25,846 nucleotides of DNA, taken from the NCBI GenBank assembly GCA_023423065.1, contig JAFAGC010000062.1, positions 1 to 25,846 of the forward strand, written 5' to 3'. The notes beneath the pieces were generated by a model. The model was not told where the DNA came from. It worked only from the letters and a program-made list of their open reading frames with translations, and searched no databases. The position numbers were made by a program, and so were the translations under genes. The stretch is from Pseudomonadota bacterium. Lineage in GTDB: Bacteria > Pseudomonadota > Gammaproteobacteria > Steroidobacterales > Steroidobacteraceae. Positions 1 through 6,399 of this stretch are shown piece by piece; position 1 is the stretch's first letter; every line of letters begins with the position of its first letter.

Positions 1-372
1 CGCGATGACGACGCCGGGCGGCAGGTCGCGTGCGATCGACAACGCCCGGGCGGTGGCCGCGCGCGCCCAGCCATATTACCAGCCGACCGGTGCGAGAGCG
101 CGCCGCGCGAACGCGTTCACCGCGCGGCGCGTGAACCCACTGCCCGCGAGCGGTAGTTCGATCGGCTCCGCGACACGGTGAATGCGGCCGCACAGCGGCA
201 GCGTGTCGTCCGCGTCGCCGTGCGGGGAGCCGCGCCGGTCGCTGGTCACCACGTGTACGTCGTAGCCGAGTTGCACGAACTCGCGCGCCAGGAAACTGAA
301 GCGCTTCGCGCCCACCGCGGGGCTCGGCGCGAAGTGGTAACTGACGATGAGCAGGGTGCGCCTCACTTTCAT
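1..372 (-). pseudogene. Glycosyltransferase family 4-like, N-terminal part; in-frame TAA; runs off window
   Basis: The frame starts at ATG 372, overlapping the flippase stop by 4 bp (ATGA), so the two genes are translationally coupled. The N-terminus (LLIVSYHFAPSPAVGAKR, then LAREFVQLGYDVHVVTSD) is the usual first beta-alpha unit of GT-B glycosyltransferases of the GT4 type: a sugar-nucleotide glycosyltransferase of polysaccharide assembly, probably cytoplasmic or membrane-associated. After 98 codons the frame meets TAA at 76-78. The same frame then stays open to the window edge, and the residues after the stop (YGWARAATARALSIAR) look like the continuing GT4 fold. This suggests a nonsense change in one codon (for example CAA to TAA) or a sequencing error, not a natural C-terminus. 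The remainder lies outside the window, so whether the rest of the gene is intact is unknown. Confidence 0.65.
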
Positions 373-1799
373 GCCGCCTTTCGGCGCAAGGCGCGCACGA
401 TGTAGTCGTACTCCTCGCGCAGGATCAATCGCACCGCGACCGTGTACACGACCGCGAACACGGCGAGCGCGCCGAGCACGTGGAGCGGCGTGCGCGGCAG
501 GGTCGTGATCAACGCGTGCATCACCCCGAGCGCGCCCAGCGAGGCGACCAGCGCGAGCCCCAGCTTGCCCCATTCGCCGAGCGCCGAGAGCGGCAGCTGG
601 TATTTGCGCATCACGCGACGGCCCAGGTAGTAAGACGTCCAGGTCTGACCGACGACGAGCCCGAGCGTCGGACCCCACAACCCGAACTTCGGCATCAGCG
701 AGAACAGCAGCACCGCGTTGATGCCGAGCGCGACCGCGTTCGAGATCGCGAACGCCGCGTTGTCCTCGATGGCCCGCAACGGCACGGAGAACTGGAAGGT
801 GTGGCGGACCATGAGCAGCAGGAACACCTGGAAATAGGGCGTCGCCGCGACGTATTCGTCGGTGAACGCGATGCGGATGAGCGGCTCCGCGAAATACGTC
901 AGCAGCAGCCAGGCCGGGCAGATCAGCGCGAAGACCAGCGTCTGCGCGCGCCGCCAGAGCCTGAGGCCGTCGGCCGGGTTGCGTTTCGCGCGCTTCACCA
1001 TGTCCGGGAAGATCACGTCCGACAGCGAGGTCTGCACGATGTTGACCAGCGGCACCTGGTACGCGGCGGTGGTGTACAACGCCATCGGCACGGGACCGAG
1101 CTGCATGCCGACCACCACCTTGCCGAAGTCGTTCGCCTTGTTGAGCAGCGAGCCCAGGCCGAGCGGCGCGACCAGCCGGATCTGCTCGCGGAACACCTCG
1201 TGTTCCCAGCGGAACACGAGCAGGCCGCGCATCCGCAACCAGATGTAGATAGCCACGTTCTTGAGGCCTTCGGCAACGACGATGGTCACGAAGATCATCT
1301 CGACGTCGCCGAACCAGTACGCCGCGCCGAGCAGCGTGCCGAGCCGCCACACGGTGACGACGAGCGTGTACGCCATGACCTGCGTGGATTGCCCGTGCGC
1401 GAGCCAGTAGGCCACGAGCACTTCGAGATTGAGGAACAGGAACACGTAGACCGCGAGCAGTACCCACGACGAGGCGATCTCGTGCGGGACTATCCACTGC
1501 CGCGCCGCGGCGACGATCAGCGCGCTCAGGAATCCGACCATCATCATGAGCACGGTGGTCTTTGTTATGTCGGTCGCCGCGCGTTCCGGTGTGCGCGCGA
1601 TGAGGTAATTGAGGTTCGCGGAGAGCGCGAATCCGCCGAGGGACGTTATCAACATCGCCGTCGCCATGAACTGGCGATACCGGCCGTACTCGACGATGTC
1701 GAGCATGCGGACCAGCAGCAACGGACTGAGCAGCGCGAGCGCCTGGTTGAGGAGGCGCGCCGTGCTCAGCACCACGCCTCTCGAAACGAATGAACTCAC
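369..1799 (-). CDS. Polysaccharide/lipid-linked oligosaccharide flippase (Wzx/MATE-like)
   Basis: A 476-aa, highly hydrophobic protein with roughly a dozen predicted membrane segments spread over its length and short basic loops, the size and layout of Wzx-type flippases of the MOP superfamily. The N-terminal helix ends LLNQALALLSPLLLVRML and is followed by EYGRYRQF, the familiar 'YG.y' loop of the polysaccharide-synthesis family. Such proteins move undecaprenyl-linked sugar units across the inner membrane. The start is GTG at 1799, without an obvious Shine-Dalgarno. The next gene downstream on this strand is a glycosyltransferase that overlaps it by 4 bp, which supports a capsule, exopolysaccharide or O-unit role. 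The exact substrate cannot be read from the sequence. The family assignment rests on hydrophobicity pattern and N-terminal resemblance. Confidence 0.85.
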   Translation of the reverse strand: MSSFVSRGVVLSTARLLNQALALLSPLLLVRMLDIVEYGRYRQFMATAMLITSLGGFALSANLNYLIARTPERAATDITKTTVLMMMVGFLSALIVAAARQWIVPHEIASSWVLLAVYVFLFLNLEVLVAYWLAHGQSTQVMAYTLVVTVWRLGTLLGAAYWFGDVEMIFVTIVVAEGLKNVAIYIWLRMRGLLVFRWEHEVFREQIRLVAPLGLGSLLNKANDFGKVVVGMQLGPVPMALYTTAAYQVPLVNIVQTSLSDVIFPDMVKRAKRNPADGLRLWRRAQTLVFALICPAWLLLTYFAEPLIRIAFTDEYVAATPYFQVFLLLMVRHTFQFSVPLRAIEDNAAFAISNAVALGINAVLLFSLMPKFGLWGPTLGLVVGQTWTSYYLGRRVMRKYQLPLSALGEWGKLGLALVASLGALGVMHALITTLPRTPLHVLGALAVFAVVYTVAVRLILREEYDYIVRALRRKAA

Positions 1800-1993
1800 G
1801 CGCGGAACAGCCCTGAAAATTCTTCGTGGGAGGGCATTGTCGGGCGGCAGTCAAATCTGCCGCTGTCGGACAAGGTAGGGACGCGCCTACATGCAATCCG
1901 GCAGGCCGCGTGCCCGAAACAGGACGGCGCCGAAACGACTTCGCAATGCGCACTGCGTAGATTTGCGTGCCGACGAAATGACAGGGAGTTGCG
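1800..1993. other. Divergent intergenic region with an inverted repeat
   Basis: This 194-bp gap separates the minus-strand flippase from the plus-strand thioesterase. It contains a 7-bp perfect inverted repeat, GCGGCAG (1844-1850) and CTGCCGC (1857-1863) with loop TCAAAT, about 45-65 nt upstream of the flippase start. A second short one is GTAGG (1875-1879) and CCTAC (1886-1890). A weak -10-like TAGATT lies at 1958-1963 on the plus strand without a convincing -35. I see no open frame I would call a gene here. Confidence 0.4.
1983..1988 (+). promoter_or_regulatory. Shine-Dalgarno of the FlK-type thioesterase gene
   Basis: AGGGAG lies 5 nt before the ATG at 1994. It is one of the clearest ribosome-binding sites in the window and fixes this start. 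Confidence 0.7.
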
Positions 1994-2356
1994 ATGAACC
2001 AGAAGATGAGGACCGCCGAAGTCACGATCCGCCTGGAACCGGCGCTCACGACGTCGAGATTGACCGCCCTCATCGAACTCGCCGCGACACGCCTTGTGCA
2101 GCAGGGTCTGCACGGCGCCCAGGCTTCGGTTGGAGTCTCGACGAACGTCACTCACGCGGCGCCCGCGCTCATCGCCGGAAGGTTCAGCGGAGCGAACGTG
2201 CGCGCGGTCGCGACGCTGCGTGCCGTCGAAGGAAGGCAGCACCTGGCCGCGATCGATGTGTTCGACGAATCGGGGTTGATCGCGAGCGCGGAGCACACGC
2301 GTGTCGTCGTGGATGGCCGGGTCGGCCGGAGCGAGCCGGTACCGCTCGAAACCTGA
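1994..2356 (+). CDS. Small hotdog-fold thioesterase, FlK (fluoroacetyl-CoA thioesterase)-like
   Basis: A 120-aa protein that fits one hotdog domain: a helix with ALTTSRLTALIELAA, then a strand with ASVGVSTNVTHAAPAL, then the sheet ending DESGLIASAEHTRVVV. This is the layout of the FlK-like acyl-CoA thioesterase family. The FlK catalytic residues (Thr42, Glu50, His76, with Gly69) have counterparts here at T20, E28, H54 and G47 with identical spacing. It probably hydrolyses a small acyl-CoA in the cytoplasm. There is no evidence that fluoroacetate is the substrate, since most family members act on other CoA esters or are uncharacterised. It is slightly shorter than FlK (139 aa). It stands alone, divergent from the flippase and convergent with the GDT1-type transporter. 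Confidence 0.75.
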   Translation: MNQKMRTAEVTIRLEPALTTSRLTALIELAATRLVQQGLHGAQASVGVSTNVTHAAPALIAGRFSGANVRAVATLRAVEGRQHLAAIDVFDESGLIASAEHTRVVVDGRVGRSEPVPLET

Positions 2357-2360
2357 GCGT

Positions 2361-2388
2361 CGGTCCCGGGTCAGTCCTGGGTCAGTCC
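2361..2388. repeat. 11-bp tandem repeat between convergent genes
   Basis: GGGTCAGTCC occurs at 2368-2377 and 2379-2388, separated by one T (period 11). A degenerate third copy (CGGTCCC) precedes them at 2361-2367. The array fills most of the 39-bp gap between the thioesterase stop and the transporter stop. Confidence 0.8.
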
Positions 2389-2395
2389 GTGCGCG

Positions 2396-2953
2396 TCAAT
2401 CGAAGGCGAGGGCGTACACGCCGAGCGCGACGAACGTCAGCGCGGCGACGATGCGCATGGTCTTCAACGGCACGCGCTTCACGAGCGCATCCCCCGCGAA
2501 CACCACCGGCACGTTCGCGATCAGCATGCCGATCGTCGTCCCGATCACCACCGGCACGAGCGCCTGGAACTGCGCGGCGAGCGCGACCGTCGCGATCTGA
2601 GTCTTGTCGCCCATCTCGACCAGGAAGAACGCGAGCGTCGTCGCGAGGAACACGCCGTAGCGGGGCGGCACCTTGTCCTCGTCCGGTGCGCCGTCGGGAA
2701 TGAGCGCCCACACCGCCATCGCGATGAAGGAAAGGCCGAGGATCCAGCGCATCGCGTCCGGCCCGATCACCCGCACCAGCCATGCGCCCACCAGTCCCGC
2801 GAGCGCGTGATTGAGCAGCGTCGCCGCGAGGATGCCGAGCACGATGGGAACGGGAGCCCGATAACGCGTCGCGAGCAGCAGCGCCAGCAATTGCGTCTTG
2901 TCGCCGATCTCGGCGAGCGCGACGACGCCGGTTGAAACGAGCAGGGCTTCCAT
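2396..2953 (-). CDS. GDT1/TMEM165 (UPF0016) family cation transporter, probable Mn2+ exporter
   Basis: A 185-aa integral membrane protein with the two family repeats clearly visible: ALAEIGDKTQLLALLLA near residues 12-28 and FFLVEMGDKTQIATVALAA in the second half. The E-x-G-D-K-(T/S) motifs form the cation path. About six membrane helices can be traced. Family members exchange Mn2+ or Ca2+ for protons, and in bacteria (MneA-type) they export manganese. The length is normal. The ATG at 2953 begins directly at the first helix (MEALLVSTGVVALAEIGDK). It lies 69 bp downstream of the hypothetical 102-aa gene on the same strand and may be cotranscribed with it. I see no room for, and no sign of, a yybP-ykoY manganese riboswitch in that gap. 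Confidence 0.9.
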   Translation of the reverse strand: MEALLVSTGVVALAEIGDKTQLLALLLATRYRAPVPIVLGILAATLLNHALAGLVGAWLVRVIGPDAMRWILGLSFIAMAVWALIPDGAPDEDKVPPRYGVFLATTLAFFLVEMGDKTQIATVALAAQFQALVPVVIGTTIGMLIANVPVVFAGDALVKRVPLKTMRIVAALTFVALGVYALAFD

Positions 2954-3022
2954 TGGAGGCGCGAAGTTTGAGTTCTCGGACGGCGCGGCGCCAGCCTCCG
3001 AAACCTTGCGCGACAGCCTGGG

Positions 3023-3331
3023 CTACGGCGCGGAACGATGCTGGTTGTCGACGACGAGCCGAATCGCGGGCTGAAGTATGGGTGGCTCATGCGGCGGCAG
3101 GAAGCGCAGCTTCGTGACGGTCAACAAAAGCGGCTCGTTGTTTTCGATTGCGTTCTCGAGCATCACGTACGCGGCAAACCTTTCCTCCGCGAGTGTTATC
3201 AGTTCGCGCAGGAGTTCGACAGTTACGATCTGCCGTCCGTCCGTGAGTTTGAGATATCGCTCGACCAGGAAACTGGCTCGTAGCTTCGCGAGCTCGATCT
3301 GCCGCTCGCGGGTCATGCCCTTCGATCTCAC
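3023..3331 (-). CDS. Hypothetical protein, 102 aa
   Basis: I do not recognise this protein. It is soluble-looking, with a predicted helical first half (RQIELAKLRASFLVERYLKL, then TVELLRELITLAEERFAAYVMLENAI) and a C-terminal part rich in proline (FLPPHEPPILQPAIRL). It has no signal peptide or membrane segment. The longest frame starts at GTG 3331, and an internal ATG lies at 3316 (residue 6). A perfect-looking -10 box, TAAAAT, ends 6 nt before the GTG, so either a leaderless GTG start or a 15-nt leader to the ATG is possible. It sits between tRNA-Glu and the GDT1-type transporter on the same strand. Codon use is less GC3-biased than in neighbouring genes, which may mean a young or lineage-specific gene. 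The opposite-strand frame here is less convincing. Confidence 0.55.
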   Translation of the reverse strand: MRSKGMTRERQIELAKLRASFLVERYLKLTDGRQIVTVELLRELITLAEERFAAYVMLENAIENNEPLLLTVTKLRFLPPHEPPILQPAIRLVVDNQHRSAP

Positions 3332-3337
3332 GTGAGC

Positions 3338-3343
3338 ATTTTA
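3338..3343 (-). promoter_or_regulatory. -10 box TAAAAT upstream of the hypothetical gene
   Basis: TAAAAT reads on the minus strand from 3343 to 3338. It stands out in GC-rich surroundings, and transcription would be expected to begin within a few bases of the GTG at 3331. I found no good -35 hexamer at 16-18 nt. Confidence 0.4.
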
Positions 3344-3433
3344 CGCCTTTACCCACCCAGGAGCTGGGGCCCACGCACCTGCCGTACAGTTCCGTATGAA
3401 GCGGGCAAAACGCACGCAGGTGATTGATTTGAT

Positions 3434-3509
3434 TGGCGCTCCCTACCGGATTCGAACCGGTGTTACGGCCTTGAGAGGGCCATGTCCTGGGCCTCTAGAC
3501 GAAGGGAGC
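3434..3509 (-). tRNA. tRNA-Glu (anticodon CUC)
   Basis: A 76-nt tRNA with encoded CCA (3434-3436). The acceptor stem is GCTCCCT/AGGGAGC with discriminator G. The T arm is ACCGG-TTCGAAT-CCGGT. The D arm is GTCTAGAGGCCCAGGAC, nearly identical to the E. coli tRNA-Glu D arm. The anticodon stem TGGCC/GGCCG (one T-G pair) closes the loop CTCTCAA, giving anticodon CTC, which reads GAG only. A second tRNA-Glu (UUC) must therefore exist elsewhere in the genome to read GAA. It is transcribed divergently from pcnB. Confidence 0.96.
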
Positions 3510-3543
3510 GTCTGTTTGGGCAGGTCCAGAATTCGAGCGCGGT

Positions 3544-3571
3544 AGTATATGCGCCGCTTTCCACAAGCCAA
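3544..3571 (-). promoter_or_regulatory. Putative tRNA-Glu promoter overlapping the pcnB start
   Basis: On the minus strand TTGGCT (3571-3566) is followed after 16 nt by TATACT (3549-3544), with a GC-rich discriminator and about 27-30 nt to the tRNA 5' end. On the plus strand the same bases read TAGTAT (3543-3548), so a -10 for pcnB could overlap it. The spacing and hexamers are seen in the sequence; promoter activity is inferred. Confidence 0.5.
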
Positions 3572-5153
3572 GCGGAACTTTGAAGTCTTGAACGACGATT
3601 TGCGACCCGACGCGGCCCCACGGCCGCCTGCACACATCATCCCGCGTGCCGAACATTCCATATCGCGCTCCGCGATCTCTCCGAACGCGTTGCGCGTGCT
3701 GTATCGGCTGCGGGAGGCGGGCTATGAGGCCTTTCTCGTAGGTGGATGCGTGCGCGACCTGCTGCTCGGAATAACCCCGAAGGATTTCGACATCGCGACC
3801 AGCGCGCTGCCGGAAGAAGTGAAGCGCGTATTCCGCAACTGCCGGTTGATAGGCCGGCGGTTCCGGCTCGCGCACGTGTTCTTCGGGCGCGAGATCGTCG
3901 AGGTCGCGACCTTCCGCGCGCAGACCGCGCCGGAGCCGGGCGCCGAGGTCGTCGAGCCGCCCGCGGATCTCGACGATGACGAAGTGCTCGACGAGGACCT
4001 CGAAGACGATCTCGACGAGATCGCGGAAGGCGAGGAAGGCGCGGTGCTCGCGGAGGCGGGCCCGCACCAGACCGGATTCCATGGCGGACGCGAGATCGCG
4101 ATGCGCGACCGTTCGCGCCACGCGGGCGCGGGCGACGACGATGACGAAGACCGCGTCACCGACGAACACGGCCGCATCCTGCGCGACAACGCGTACGGCA
4201 CCATCGACGACGACGTGTGGCGGCGCGACTTCACCGCCAACTCGCTCTACTACAACATCGCCGACTTCTCGATCTGGGATTACGCGGGCGGCGTCGAGGA
4301 CATCAAGGCGCGGCAACTCAAGCTGATCGGCGATCCGGTCACGCGTTATCGCGAAGACCCGGTGCGCATGCTGCGCGCGGCGCGCTTCGAGGCGAAGCTG
4401 GGTTTCACGCTCGACGGAGAGACGGGCACGGCGATCCCGCGCCTCAAGGAACTGCTCGCGAGCGTGCCGCCGGCGCGCCTGTTCGACGAAACCTTGAAAC
4501 TGTTCCTCACCGGTCACGGCGCGCGCAGCCTCGAAGTGTTGCAGGCGCGCGGGTTGTTGGGCGAGCTGCTGCCGACCGTCGCGGCCTATCTCGATAAGCA
4601 CCCGGACGGCGCCGTCGCGCGGCTGGTCAAACAGGGTTTGATCAACACGGACCAGCGCGTCGCGCAGGGCAAGCCGGTGACCCCGACGTTCCTGTTCGCG
4701 CTGCTGCTCTACGGGCCGTTCGCCGAGATCATCGAGAAGCAGCCTCAGGAGAAGTGGCACGACATCGCGACGATTGTCGATGCCGTCGATCGCGCCGCGC
4801 GCCAGGCGCAGGGCCGCATCACGATTCCGAAACGTTTCACGCTCGGCGTGCGCGAGATGTTCGCGGCGCAGCCGCGCCTCGAGCAGCCGCGCGGCCGGCG
4901 CGCTCTGCGCATGCTGGAGCAACCACGTTTCCGCGCGGGGTTCGACCTGCTGCTGCTGCGCGCGGACATCGGACTCGCGCCGCGCGAGATCGCCGACTGG
5001 TGGACCCGCGTGCAGGAAGTGTCCCAGACCGACCGCGAGGCGCTTGCCGACGCGATGGCGCACGAGCCGCGCGGCGCGGGTGAAGGAAGTGGTGGCCGCC
5101 GTCGCGGACGTCGCCGGCGCCGCGGGCGCGGTCGCGCTCCCGCCGCTTCATGA
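3549..5153 (+). CDS. pcnB: Poly(A) polymerase I
   Basis: It adds poly(A) tails to RNA 3' ends and thereby promotes decay. The nucleotidyltransferase head shows GYEAFLVGGCVRDLLLG and then KDFDIATSA, with D79 and D81 as metal-binding catalytic residues. NCRLIGRRFRLAHVFFG, RRDFTANSLYYNIADF, TRYREDPVRMLRAARF and PPARLFDETLKLF follow as in E. coli PcnB, which distinguishes it from CCA-adding enzymes. The C-terminus is a basic tail (GRRRGRRRRRGRGR) as in other PcnB proteins. At 534 aa it is longer than the E. coli enzyme because of an acidic insertion around residues 125-205. The start is uncertain: ATG 3549 overlaps a -10-like box, and TTG 3588 is an alternative. The conserved part (IIPRAEHSISR) begins only near residue 30. 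The folK start overlaps its stop by 4 bp. Confidence 0.95.
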   Translation: MRRFPQAKRNFEVLNDDLRPDAAPRPPAHIIPRAEHSISRSAISPNALRVLYRLREAGYEAFLVGGCVRDLLLGITPKDFDIATSALPEEVKRVFRNCRLIGRRFRLAHVFFGREIVEVATFRAQTAPEPGAEVVEPPADLDDDEVLDEDLEDDLDEIAEGEEGAVLAEAGPHQTGFHGGREIAMRDRSRHAGAGDDDDEDRVTDEHGRILRDNAYGTIDDDVWRRDFTANSLYYNIADFSIWDYAGGVEDIKARQLKLIGDPVTRYREDPVRMLRAARFEAKLGFTLDGETGTAIPRLKELLASVPPARLFDETLKLFLTGHGARSLEVLQARGLLGELLPTVAAYLDKHPDGAVARLVKQGLINTDQRVAQGKPVTPTFLFALLLYGPFAEIIEKQPQEKWHDIATIVDAVDRAARQAQGRITIPKRFTLGVREMFAAQPRLEQPRGRRALRMLEQPRFRAGFDLLLLRADIGLAPREIADWWTRVQEVSQTDREALADAMAHEPRGAGEGSGGRRRGRRRRRGRGRAPAAS

Positions 5154-5677
5154 ACGCGGCCGCGGGCGATCTGGCCAAGACACGGATTGCCGCGCCCTGG
5201 TTGCCGGCCTACGTCGGCGTGGGCAGCAATCTCGAAGAACCCGCGCGCCAGGTCGAGCGCGCGTTCGATGCGCTGTCCCGATTGCCGTCGACGCGTCTGG
5301 TACTGCGCTCGCCGCTGTACCGCACGCCGCCGTTCGGCGAAGTCGTGCAGCCCGCATTCGTCAACGCCGCCGCGGGCCTGCTCACGCAGCTCGCTCCGGA
5401 AGACCTCCTCGCGGCGCTGCGCACCATCGAGCGTGACCTCGGGCGTCTGCCGCCGCGCGAACGCTGGGGTCCGCGCGTGATCGATCTCGACCTGCTGGTA
5501 GTCGGACGCGAGACGCGCGCGAGCGAATCGCTGAAGCTGCCGCATCCAGGCATCGCCGAGCGCGACTTCGTGCTCTATCCACTCGCCGACATCGCGCCGG
5601 ACCTCGAAGTGCCGGGCCTCGGGCGCATCGCGAAGCTGAAGGAACGCGTGGCCAACCGCGGCGTCGAGAAACTGTGA
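5150..5677 (+). CDS. folK: 2-amino-4-hydroxy-6-hydroxymethyldihydropteridine pyrophosphokinase (HPPK)
   Basis: It transfers pyrophosphate from ATP to 6-hydroxymethyl-7,8-dihydropterin, the step before dihydropteroate synthase in folate synthesis (cytoplasm). The 175-aa protein opens AYVGVGSNLEEP, typical of HPPK, and has RSPLYRTPPFG, PAFVNAAAGL, and the signature GPRVIDLDLLVVG, where the two aspartates bind Mg2+. The ending PHPGIAERDFVLYPLADIAPD is also standard. The ATG overlaps the pcnB stop (ATGA), and the stop overlaps the GTG of the next gene (GTGA), so translation is probably coupled along pcnB-folK-dNK. Confidence 0.95.
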   Translation: MNAAAGDLAKTRIAAPWLPAYVGVGSNLEEPARQVERAFDALSRLPSTRLVLRSPLYRTPPFGEVVQPAFVNAAAGLLTQLAPEDLLAALRTIERDLGRLPPRERWGPRVIDLDLLVVGRETRASESLKLPHPGIAERDFVLYPLADIAPDLEVPGLGRIAKLKERVANRGVEKL

Positions 5678-6372
5678 GCGTCACGGACGTCGAGACAGCG
5701 CCGCTCGCGCCTTCGCCGGATCTGCCGGTGCAGCGCTACATCGTCGTCGAAGGTCCGATCGGTGTCGGCAAGACGAGTCTCGCGCGGAAGCTCGGCGATT
5801 CGCTCGAGGCCGAGCTCGTGCTCGAGCAGGACGCGCAGAATCCCTTCCTCGAGCGCTTCTACAAGAGTCCGAAGTCGGGCGCGCTGCCCGCGCAGCTCTT
5901 CTTCCTGTTTCAGCGCGCGCAGCAGTTGGGCACGCTCAAGCAGCAGGACCTGTTCGCGCCGCGGCGCGTCGCGGACTATCTGTTCGAGAAGGATCGCCTG
6001 TTCGCGAGCCTCACGCTCGACCCGGCCGAGATGGCGCTGTACGAGCAGGTCGCATCGCGGCTCGACGTCGATCCGCCGCGGCCGGATCTCGTCGTGTACC
6101 TGCAGGCGCCGGTGGAGACGCTGCTGCAGCGAATTTCGAAGCGCGGCATCGCGTATGAAACGTCGGGCATAGACGCGGGTTATCTCTCGCGTCTCAACGA
6201 CGCGTATGCGCGGTTCTTCCACGAGTACGAGCGTGCGCCGCTGCTGATCGTCAACGCGGCGAACATCGATCCGGCGCACAACCAGGCGGATTTCGACGAA
6301 CTGGTGGGCGCGATCCGGCGCATGAAGAAGGGGCGCATGTACTACAACCCCCTGCGTCACGGTACCATCTAG
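5674..6372 (+). CDS. Deoxynucleoside kinase (deoxyadenosine/deoxyguanosine kinase-like)
   Basis: It belongs to the dNK/thymidine kinase 2-like P-loop family, which phosphorylates deoxynucleosides to 5'-monophosphates for dNTP salvage. The P-loop VVEGPIGVGKTSLARKL lies near residues 24-40. QDAQNPFLERFY and LFFLFQRAQQL follow, then DYLFEKDRLFA (position of the family's DRS/ERS motif) and the lid region ISKRGIAYE, ending ADFDELVGAIRRMKKGRMYYNP. The length of 232 aa is usual. The start is GTG 5674, overlapping the folK stop. Substrate preference (dA, dG or other) cannot be decided from sequence. Its place between folK and panB makes it part of the pcnB-folK-panBC operon. Confidence 0.88.
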   Translation: MSVTDVETAPLAPSPDLPVQRYIVVEGPIGVGKTSLARKLGDSLEAELVLEQDAQNPFLERFYKSPKSGALPAQLFFLFQRAQQLGTLKQQDLFAPRRVADYLFEKDRLFASLTLDPAEMALYEQVASRLDVDPPRPDLVVYLQAPVETLLQRISKRGIAYETSGIDAGYLSRLNDAYARFFHEYERAPLLIVNAANIDPAHNQADFDELVGAIRRMKKGRMYYNPLRHGTI

Positions 6373-6399
6373 CCGCCAACGAGACAGAGGGGTTCCAGC

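Noticed and set aside
76..2151. A 691-codon minus-strand open frame covering the flippase in another frame.
   Set aside because: Composition is Arg/Ala/His-rich and unlike a protein; it is a high-GC shadow. Only its last part (from 372) is the real glycosyltransferase start.
2954..3022. Possible yybP-ykoY manganese riboswitch ahead of the GDT1-type transporter.
   Set aside because: The gap is only 69 bp and I cannot find the conserved loop pattern.
3038..3283. A plus-strand frame starting MLVVDDEP, reminiscent of a response-regulator receiver domain.
   Set aside because: Only the first few residues resemble the motif and the rest has no receiver features. The minus-strand frame with a -10 box in front is the better candidate.
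3371..3422. Inverted repeat CACCTGC/GCAGGTG downstream of tRNA-Glu as a terminator.
   Set aside because: The arms are about 35 nt apart, with no T-tract after them on the minus strand.
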